From Paulinella micropora (Eukaryota; Cercozoa; Imbricatea; Euglyphida): 26,732 nt of DNA. The stretch is from the NCBI GenBank assembly GCA_009731375.1, contig BJOX01000121.1:751836-778567 (forward strand). Direction: 5' to 3'. The notes under the pieces were generated by a model that was not told where the DNA came from, made no database searches, and was given only the letters and a program-made list of their open reading frames with translations. The position numbers and the translations under genes are program-made. Shown one piece after another: positions 18,265-26,732 of the stretch (position 1 is the first letter of the stretch; every line of letters starts with the position of its first letter).

Positions 18265-18267
<3 letters not shown>
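18125..18267 (+). repeat. Inverted-repeat arm, right (pairs with 16606-16740)
   Basis: CTACGGGCCTGTAGT, AAACCAGCTATCTCGGCCTT, AGAATCAAAATCCGGCCCTT and GGAACACGTCTT are the reverse complement of the left arm. Relative to the element, its outer edge meets AGAT repeats here and ATCT repeats at the left arm, although on the plus strand both flanks read GATA. Confidence 0.85.

Positions 18268-18347
<80 letters not shown>
18265..18347. repeat. (GATA)n tract
   Basis: About 20 GATA units directly abutting the right inverted-repeat arm. Confidence 0.96.
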
Positions 18348-18398
18348 CATGCATGTATACACATAGATTTATGTGTGTTTGATGTATGTATGTATGTC

Positions 18399-18446
18399 TG
18401 TACACGCAGTTGAGCGTAGCTGACTCAAGAAACTGCCTCCGCATAC
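18399..18446 (+). repeat. Diverged module copy, plus strand
   Basis: TGTACACGCAGTTGAGCGTA, GCTGACTCAAGAAACTGCCT CCGCATAC keeps the TGTACACGC start, TTGAGC and a GCCT near the end, as in the 15.15 and 15.34 kb copies. Confidence 0.6.
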
Positions 18447-18453
18447 ATACGCA

Positions 18454-18510
<57 letters not shown>

Positions 18511-18523
18511 CTCTATCTCTCTA

Positions 18524-18554
<31 letters not shown>

Positions 18555-18613
18555 CTATCTACCTACCTACCTACCTACCTACCTACCTATCTATCTATCT
18601 ATCTATCTATCTC

Positions 18614-18652
<39 letters not shown>
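18454..18652. repeat. (ATCT)n/(CTCT)n/(ACCT)n tract
   Basis: ATCT with CTCT and ACCT blocks, ending at GCGGCGATAAAGCGCGGCAA. Confidence 0.95.
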
Positions 18653-18753
18653 GCGGCGATAAAGCGCGGCAACCAAACCTTTCTCCTTTTTCTTCTTGGG
18701 CTGACAACCCTGGCTTAAACAAAGAGGCTTGCTTCCCCTAAGTTAAGCCGTAA

Positions 18754-19218
18754 GTTACAAAAACTACATGCAAAAACCTACCGACGCACCGCTATTCCCT
18801 CCGGAGTGGCCGCCCTCACGCTCCCAGTGCGTGCTCTGCACCGCCTGAACCCCCTGGAGAAGATTTTGCTCATGTTCACCCTTACGAAGATCTTTCGGGC
18901 CTCCTCGAAAAGAAGAGTCCAAAAGCGCACGTCCATCCGGACTACAAGTCGCAACCCGGCATTATCAACCTGGATTCCACCCACTGTGTTGACGCCGAGA
19001 CATACTCTCATTTCGTCCATCCGACAAGAAGTGCCCCGAAAGAACCAACCGAAAGAAGAAAACGCCTGGTATTGCCATCAACACCAAGCGAATGGAAAGG
19101 CATTGAAGAAGAACTCCAATCCTTTTTCTTCAACGTTCCTCCTCTTCTTTTTTCCAGAACACAGTCTACCCGTGATTCCCATCCCGGACACATGCACAGT
19201 ACACAAATTACTGTTTGA
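18754..19218 (+). CDS. 154-codon open frame without early ATG; probable element or exon fragment
   Basis: Open from just after a TAA at 18751 to TGA at 19216-19218. The product would include RYSLRSGRPHAP near the start, acidic and His-rich middle parts (EDFAHVHPYEDLSGLLEK, INLDSTHCVDAETYSHF), a basic stretch (KEPTERRKR) and a C-terminal [14 protein letters not shown]. Amino-acid use is balanced, unlike the microsatellite translations around it. The only in-frame ATG is near the end, so a normal start is missing: it could be a spliced internal exon, a truncated retroelement frame, or chance. I recognise no domain. The last ~30 codons and stop recur at 3902-4059, but the two differences in the clean part are both amino-acid-changing, so constraint is not shown. 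An overlapping minus-strand frame (18778-19020) and another plus frame from 18806 are also open, which lowers confidence. Confidence 0.3.
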   Translation, partial: VTKTTCKNLPTHRYSLRSGRPHAPSACSAPPEPPGEDFAHVHPYEDLSGLLEKKSPKAHVHPDYKSQPGIINLDSTHCVDAETYSHFVHPTRSAPKEPTERRKRLVLPSTPSEWKGIEEELQSFFFNVPPLLFSRTQSTRDSHPGHMHSTQITV

Positions 19219-19262
19219 TGTGAAACTGCGTTCCTTTGCAAGGACTACATTCCTTTGCGACA
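19125..19262 (+). repeat. Dispersed repeat fragment, plus-strand copy
   Basis: Counterpart of 3902-4059 on the opposite strand. The homology runs from the T-rich CTTTTTCTTCAAC to TTTGCGACATCTCATC, where an ATCT tract starts in both copies. It includes the end and stop of the 18754-19218 frame and about 45 bases beyond. Confidence 0.85.
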
Positions 19263-19263
19263 T

Positions 19264-19292
19264 CTCATCTATCTATCTATCTACCTACCTAC

Positions 19293-19367
<75 letters not shown>

Positions 19368-19397
19368 CCTACCTACCTACCTACCTACCTACCTACA

Positions 19398-19431
<34 letters not shown>

Positions 19432-19465
19432 CCTATCTATCTATCTATCTATCCATCTATCTATG

Positions 19466-19505
<40 letters not shown>

Positions 19506-19548
19506 GAACTACCTATCTACCTATCTATCTACCTACCTACCTACCTAC

Positions 19549-19581
<33 letters not shown>

Positions 19582-19650
19582 CATCTATCTATCTATCTAT
19601 CTACCTACCTGCCTGCCTACCTACCTACCTACCTACCTATCTATCTATCT
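19264..19650. repeat. (ATCT)n/(ACCT)n compound tract
   Basis: ATCT blocks alternate with ACCT blocks (about 19281-19292, 19366-19393, 19530-19548, 19601-19637) and rare CATC and GAAC variants. Long Ile-Tyr-Leu-Ser frames come from the repeat. Confidence 0.96.
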
Positions 19651-19669
19651 GTCAAATGTATGTGTGCAT

Positions 19670-19720
19670 ATGTGCAGACGCTTTTGAATATGACCGTATG
19701 CGAAAGATGCCTAGCGTATA
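19670..19720 (+). repeat. Diverged module copy, plus strand
   Basis: TGTGCAGACGCTTTTGAATA, TGACCGTATGCGAAAGATGC, CTAGCG: same order of blocks as the 15.15 kb copies (ACGCTTTTGA, middle, AAGATGCCTA). Confidence 0.75.
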
Positions 19721-19724
19721 TCAG

Positions 19725-19860
19725 TGTATGTATGTATGTATGTATGTATGTATGTATGTATTTATGTATGTATGTATGTATGTATGTATGTATGTACGTC
19801 TGTACGTCTCTATGTCTGTACATAGGTCTGTATGTACGTATGTACGAAGGTATGTATGTA
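19725..19860. repeat. (ATGT)n/(ACGT)n tract
   Basis: ATGT with ACGT and CTGT variants increasing to the right. Confidence 0.93.
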
Positions 19861-19861
19861 G

Positions 19862-19925
19862 TGTGTATTTGAACACCCTTTTGAACATGGCAGTATGCAA
19901 GCCTAGCCTAGCGCGCATGTACATG
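19862..19925 (+). repeat. Diverged module copy, plus strand
   Basis: TGAACACCCTTTTGAACATG, GCAGTATGCAAGCCTAGCCT, AGCGCGCATGTACATG: CTTTTGAACATGGCAGTATG links the TTGAGC subtype with the CAACATAGCAGTGTG of half-unit A. Confidence 0.75.
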
Positions 19926-19930
19926 TACGA

Positions 19931-19980
19931 TGCAACTGTACACGCTTATGAGCAAAGTCGTACGTCATAGATGCTTGCAA
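19931..19980 (+). repeat. Diverged module copy, plus strand
   Basis: TGCAACTGTACACGCTTATG, AGCAAAGTCGTACGTCATAG, ATGCTTGCAA. It follows the preceding copy at a spacing of about 70 bases without an ATGT spacer. Confidence 0.7.
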
Positions 19981-19990
19981 CAATCTATAG

Positions 19991-20091
19991 ATGCGAGATA
20001 GAGATAGAGATAGAGATAGAGATAGAGATAGAGACAGAGATAGAGATTGAGATAGAGAAAGAGATAGAGATAGAGATAGAAATAGAGATAG

Positions 20092-20098
<7 letters not shown>
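19991..20098. repeat. (GATAGA)n hexanucleotide tract
   Basis: Alternating GATA and GA give a clear six-base period over about 100 bases before resolving into plain GATA. Confidence 0.93.
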
Positions 20099-20950
<852 letters not shown>

Positions 20951-21045
<95 letters not shown>

Positions 21046-21046
21046 C
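20951..21046. repeat. (GATA)n tract between module copies
   Basis: About 24 pure GATA units separating two CAGCGTGACCGACTG copies. Confidence 0.95.
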
Positions 21047-21050
21047 TTTT

Positions 21051-21077
21051 CAGCGTGACCGACTGACACACGATAGA
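21051..21077 (-). repeat. CAGCGTGACCGACTG module, short copy
   Basis: CAGCGTGACCGACTGACACA CGATAGA, identical to 20929-20955 and 122 bases from it, so the module and its adjoining GATA tract were probably duplicated together. Confidence 0.88.
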
Positions 21078-21502
<425 letters not shown>

Positions 21503-21503
<1 letters not shown>

Positions 21504-21587
21504 CAGAATACGTATTTCTGCATACCTGAGAGAGGTTTACAGACACAAGGCTCTGCGGCTGAGTTGGTCTACGTATACATAAATGAA
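21503..21587. other. Short complex island, nothing recognised
   Basis: About 85 bases including CAGAATACGTATTTCTG, a near-palindrome. No coding or repeat relative was seen. Confidence 0.5.
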
Positions 21588-21616
21588 AAGATAGATAGAT
21601 AAATAGATAGATAGAT

Positions 21617-21700
<84 letters not shown>

Positions 21701-21718
21701 TAGATATAGATATAGATG

Positions 21719-21798
<80 letters not shown>

Positions 21799-21806
21799 TA
21801 TAGATG
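21588..21806. repeat. (GATA)n tract
   Basis: GATA with a (GATATA)n patch at about 21697-21717. Confidence 0.95.
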
Positions 21807-22070
21807 GGTCAAGATGAAGCTATGGGCGAATCAGAAATATATCTAGATAGCGGTTTCATACATGGCAAACAAAGATAGTATGATACACTATTTCTCTTAC
21901 TGCTCCTTCATTCTTTGCTTCTCGGTTTTCTTTTCTTTTCTGTTCTTTCTTTTATTTTTCATGTGCTAATTGGAGTTTTTTCTTACTGAGTTTTTCATGA
22001 GTGCTGCTACTGGTTTGTCTGTAGGATTACGATGATAGTTATCACCAAAGAGAATTCCATCCTGTTTTCT
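21807..22070. other. Complex island, no gene seen
   Basis: About 260 bases, with a T-rich pyrimidine stretch near 21900-21985. The 260-codon frame that starts at 22032 is almost entirely translation of the following (CTA)n tract. No RNA gene or repeat relative was recognised. Confidence 0.5.
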
Positions 22071-23190
<1,120 letters not shown>

Positions 23191-23400
23191 AAGAACTTGC
23201 ATATGGATAAGATGCGTGAGTCACGCTCTCTATACCTCGACTCAATCCACATGTCTATAGGGGCTCCGGAACTCACCTACGCACATACACACATAACTAA
23301 ATCTATAACATACTTAACATAGCAAAATCTGTAACGTACATACATGCATAGGTGCAACGTGAATAGGTAGAAAGATCTCTAGAAAGACAACGATGTACGT
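23191..23400. other. Complex island, no gene seen
   Basis: About 210 bases of unique-looking sequence with short CATA words. No open frame or repeat relative was identified. Confidence 0.5.

Positions 23401-23481
<81 letters not shown>
23401..23481. repeat. (GATA)n tract
   Basis: About 20 GATA units abutting satellite block 6 at GATGAGATATCGAC. Confidence 0.96.
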
Positions 23482-23482
<1 letters not shown>

Positions 23483-24836
23483 GAGATATCGACTAATGTC
23501 AGAAAAAAGGAGCTTCTGATTTCGTCAACCAAGGAAGTCTGTGGGTAAAGTATTAACCCGATGCCCAGCTAAGCCGTGATGTTTGCACGGAAGGGACTGA
23601 TACAGGCGATACCAAAGCTCCCTAGTACCAGGCGGGGCCAGGGCTCGTTCCATAAGCGCCCCTTGCAGAACGAGCTCCCACCTCNNNNNNNNNNNNNNNN
23701 NNNNNNNNNNNNNNNNNNNNNNNNNNNNNNNNNNNNNNNNNNNNNNNNNNNNNNNNNNNNNNNNNNNNNNNNNNNNNNNNNNNNNNNNNNNNNNNNNNNN
23801 NNNNNNNNNNNNNNNNNNNNNNNNNNNNNNNNNNNNNNNNNNNNNNNNNNNNNNNNNNNNNNNNNNNNNNNNNNNNNNNNNNNNNNNNNNNNNNNNNNNN
23901 NNNNNNNNNNNNNNNNNNNNNNNNNNNNNNNNNNNNNNNNNNNNNNNNNNNNNNNNNNNNNNNNNNNNNNNNNNNNNNNNNNNNNNNNNNNNNNNNNNNN
24001 NNNNNNNNNNNNNNNNNNNNNNNNNNNNNNNNNNNNNNNNNNNNNNNNNNNNNNNNNNNNNNNNNNNNNNNNNNNNNNNNNNNNNNNNNNNNNNNNNNNN
24101 NNNNNNNNNNNNNNNNNNNNNNNNNNNNNNNNNNNNNNNNNNNNNNNNNNNNNNNNNNNNNNNNNNNNNNNNNNNNNNNNNNNNNNNNNNNNNNNNNNNN
24201 NNNNNNNNNNNNNNNNNNNNNNNNNNNNNNNNNNNNNNNNNNNNNNNNNNNNNNNNNNNNNNNNNNNNNNNNNNNNNNNNNNNNNNNNNNNNNNNNNNNN
24301 NNNNNNNNNNNNNNNNNNNNNNNNNNNNNNNNNNNNNNNNNNNNNNNNNNNNNNNNNNNNNNNNNNNNNNNNNNNNNNNNNNNNNNNNNNNNNNNNNNNN
24401 NNNNNNNNNNNNNNNNNNNNNNNNNNNNNNNNNNNNNNNNNNNNNNNNNNNNNNNNNNNNNNNNNNNNNNNNNNNNNNNNNNNNNNNNNNNNNNNNNNNN
24501 NNNNNNNNNNNNNNNNNNNNNNNNNNNNNNNNNNNNNNNNNNNNNNNNNNNNNNNNNNNNNNNNNNNNNNNNNNNNNNNNNNNNNNNNNNNNNNNNNNNN
24601 NNNNCAGGCGATACCAAAATCTCCCTAGTACCAGGCGGGGCCAGGGCTCGTTCCATGAGCGCCCCTTGCAGAACGAGCTCCCACCTCCATTACAGAGGGC
24701 CCAGTAAGCAGATGGAGTTTCGAGACTGTTCGACAGTCTAGTATAAACCGACAGAGCACTGTGGGTTTTATTCCAGGCTCAACAAGCGAGAAAGGGCACC
24801 CTGAGGGAACAGGATTGTGCTTCCCGTCGCTATTTC
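23482..24836 (-). repeat. ~546-bp satellite with internal gap (block 6, minus strand)
   Basis: Minus-strand satellite from TGAGATATCGACTAATGTC to CACCTC, a 920-N gap (23685-24604), then satellite again from CAGGCGATACC to CGTCGCTATTTC. Phase of the two flanks means the gap should hold about 466 bases plus a whole number of 546-bp units; 1012 is the nearest to 920. The block therefore probably has a bit over two units. Confidence 0.92.
23685..24604. other. Assembly gap (920 N) inside satellite
   Basis: Both flanks are minus-strand satellite, so the contents are most likely satellite. Confidence 0.97.
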
Positions 24837-24912
<76 letters not shown>

Positions 24913-24955
24913 GGATAGGTAGATGGATAGATGAATAGATAAATGCATAGATAAA
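24837..24955. repeat. (GATA)n tract, degenerate at right
   Basis: GATA units with GATG, AATA and TGCAT variants to the right. Confidence 0.94.
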
Positions 24956-24989
24956 TGATACCTCTAGAAATTCGACTTGCAACTCGCCG

Positions 24990-25800
24990 GGAACCGCCTC
25001 CGGAAATACATCCCCCACCTACATGCATGTATGTATGTATGTTTGTATGTATGTATGTATGTATGTATGTATGTACGTATGTATGTATCTATGTATGTGA
25101 CGCGCCTCCGGAAATACATCCCCCACCTACATGCATGTATGTATGTATGTATGTTTGTATGTATGTATGTATGTATGTATGTACGTATGTACGTATGTAT
25201 GTATCTATGTATGTGACGCGCCTCTGGAAATACATCCCCCACCTGCATGCATGTATGTATGTATGTATGTATGTATGTATGTATGTATGTATGTATGTAT
25301 GTATGTATGTATGTATGTATGTATGTATGTATGTGTATGTATCTATGTATGTGACGTGCCTCTGGAAATACATCGCCCACCTGCATGCATGTATGTATGT
25401 ATGTTTGTATGTTTGTATGTATGTATGTATGTATGTATGTATGTATGTATGTATGTATGTGTATGTATGTATCTATGTATGTGATGCGCCTCTGGAAATA
25501 CATCGCCCACCTGCATGTATGTATGTATGTTTGTATGTACGTACGTACGTATGTATGTATGTATGTATGTATGTATGTATATGTATGTATGTATGTATGT
25601 ACGTATGTACGTATGTATCTATCTATGTATGTGATGCGCCTCCGGAAATACATCCCCCACCTACATGCATGTATGTATGTATGTATGTACGTATGTATGT
25701 ATGTATGTATGTATATATGTATGTATGTACGTATGTATGTATGTATGTATGTATGTATGTATATGATGCGCCTCTGGAAACACATCGCCCACCTGCATGT
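24990..25800 (+). repeat. Seven-copy array: 35-bp core plus (ATGT)n
   Basis: The core CGCCTCCGGAAATACATC, CCCCACCTACATGCATG (variants CTCTGG, CATCGCCC, CCTGCATG) starts at about 24995, 25103, 25219, 25357, 25487, 25637 and 25769. Spacing is 108-150 bp and differs only through the (ATGT)n length. TATCTATGTATGTGACG or GATG precedes each core from the second on. A 411-codon plus-strand frame crosses all copies, but ATGT has no stop in any phase and the spacings are not all multiples of three, so the core is read in more than one frame. Confidence 0.92.
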
Positions 25801-25895
25801 ATGTATGTTTGTATGTACGTACGTACGTATGTATGTATGTATGTATGTATGTATGTATGTATGTATGTATCTATGTATGTATGTATGTATGTATG

Positions 25896-25938
<43 letters not shown>

Positions 25939-26027
25939 GTGTGTATGCATGTATATGCATGCATATGCATGTATGTATGTATGTATGTATGTATGTGTGT
26001 ATGTATGTATGTATGTATGTATGTGTG

Positions 26028-26059
<32 letters not shown>

Positions 26060-26173
26060 TGTATGTATGTATGTATGTATGTATGTATGTATGTGTGTGT
26101 GTATGTGTATCTATGTATCTATGTATGTATGTATGTATGTATGTATGTATGTATGTATGTATGTATGTATGTA
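25801..26173. repeat. (ATGT)n tract with ATCT and GTGT patches
   Basis: ATGT, an ATCT block (25897-25937), GCATGCATATGCATG, then ATGT with GTGT variants. Confidence 0.95.
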
Positions 26174-26250
26174 CCACCGATGGGAAATAGGCCGTGACCA
26201 GCTGCATCACCTGCAACACACCGCCAAGACATTGCTAGGTATATAATGTA
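26174..26250. other. Short complex island, nothing recognised
   Basis: About 77 bases between ATGT and trinucleotide tracts, with no visible relatives. Confidence 0.5.
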
Positions 26251-26277
26251 TGATAATAATAATAATAATAATAATAA

Positions 26278-26308
<31 letters not shown>

Positions 26309-26343
26309 AAGAAGAAGAAGAAGAAGAAGAAGAAGAAGAATAC

Positions 26344-26417
<74 letters not shown>

Positions 26418-26425
26418 ATGGGATG
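26251..26425. repeat. (AAT)n-(AAG)n-(TAG)n compound trinucleotide tract
   Basis: AAT (26251-26279), AAG (26280-26339) and TAG (26343-26417) runs share one phase, except for a small shift at TACTAG. The TAG part is the reverse complement of the 22 kb CTA tract. Confidence 0.97.
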
Positions 26426-26588
26426 TATGTGTGAATATTAGCTTTTTAAAGTCAAACTCAAATACTGCAACTTGAAACCTTTTAGCTATTCAGACAAACA
26501 CACAAATCCATCATTTCCGTAAGATTGTGTCAACCTAACGCTTTCCTGCTGAGTTCGACCGCCAGCCATCCAATGCAGTACACACTGA
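26426..26588. other. Complex island, no gene seen
   Basis: About 160 unique-looking bases between two TAG tracts. Stops in all frames are frequent. Confidence 0.5.
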
Positions 26589-26590
26589 TG

Positions 26591-26624
<34 letters not shown>

Positions 26625-26625
26625 C

Positions 26626-26681
<56 letters not shown>

Positions 26682-26682
26682 C

Positions 26683-26732
<50 letters not shown>
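26589..26732. repeat. (TAG)n trinucleotide tract
   Basis: TAG/GTA repeats with two CAG variants, running off the right edge. Confidence 0.97.

Noticed and set aside
23576-24656. Frames of about 350 codons across the second large gap
   Set aside because: They are satellite sequence on either side of 920 N.
24955-26190. 411-codon plus-strand frame rich in Met-Tyr-Val-Cys
   Set aside because: ATGT repeats contain no stop codon in any phase, so long frames arise automatically. The non-repeat cores are spaced by distances that are not all multiples of three and are read in different frames.

Overview
The window is a microsatellite-saturated stretch of a eukaryotic nuclear genome assembly. I find no complete conventional gene. 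Most bases are simple tandem repeats: (ATCT)n/(GATA)n, (ATGT)n/(CATA)n, (TA)n, (TG)n, (CTA)n/(TAG)n and purine/pyrimidine tracts. Between them lie short islands of complex sequence, most of which belong to a handful of repeated families. There are three assembly gaps of about 0.2-0.9 kb and several of exactly 10 N, so the layout is partly scaffolded. The organism cannot be fixed from this sequence. The mix of GCATGC-rich ATGT/CATA repeats, dispersed short modules and tetranucleotide repeats would fit a coccidian apicomplexan, but other microsatellite-rich eukaryotes (for example some molluscs or algae) are possible. Bacterial origin is very unlikely.

Layout. 0-1.6 kb: (TC)n, (ATCT)n and (ATGT)n tracts, a two-subunit minisatellite (541-1181) and a 41-bp minisatellite (1182-1413). 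1.6-3.2 kb: almost three tandem copies of a ~546-bp satellite, which recurs at 5.0-5.8, 8.07-8.11, 8.86-9.88, 11.16-11.54, 20.25-20.60 and 23.48-24.84 kb, on both strands. 3.2-8.3 kb: complex islands in tetranucleotide tracts, including four copies of a GAGAGCTTGCAT module, three copies of an AAAGACTG module, a 21-bp minisatellite, a strong foldback hairpin at 7627-7711, and a minus-strand copy (3902-4059) of a fragment also found at 19.1-19.3 kb. 8.3-12.3 kb: a 46-bp minisatellite, a 96-bp higher-order GATA/GGTA array, and a ~600-bp purine/pyrimidine block bracketed by 26-bp direct repeats.

12.5-15.4 kb: the most structured part, an array of ~150-bp units built from two related half-units, which inverts across a (TA)n centre at about 13.92-14.0 kb and flips back near 15.15 kb. 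Diverged relatives of the same module occur at 18.40 and 19.67-19.98 kb. 16.6-18.27 kb: the largest non-satellite island, bounded by an inverted repeat pair, containing an exon-like segment, two diverged direct repeats and nested inverted repeats. 18.66-19.26 kb: an open frame of 154 codons without an early ATG, whose last ~30 codons and 3' flank match the 3902-4059 fragment. 22.07-23.19 kb: about 1.1 kb of (CTA)n. 24.99-25.80 kb: seven copies of a ~35-bp core spaced by (ATGT)n. 26.25-26.73 kb: trinucleotide tracts.

No pathway or operon can be read here. The recurring theme is that distinct complex modules join tetranucleotide tracts at the same internal positions again and again, notably just after CGATATCTCATC. 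This suggests that module and microsatellite were copied together, that microsatellite grew from a preferred seed, or that repeat collapse in the assembly produced the joins. Long reads would separate these.
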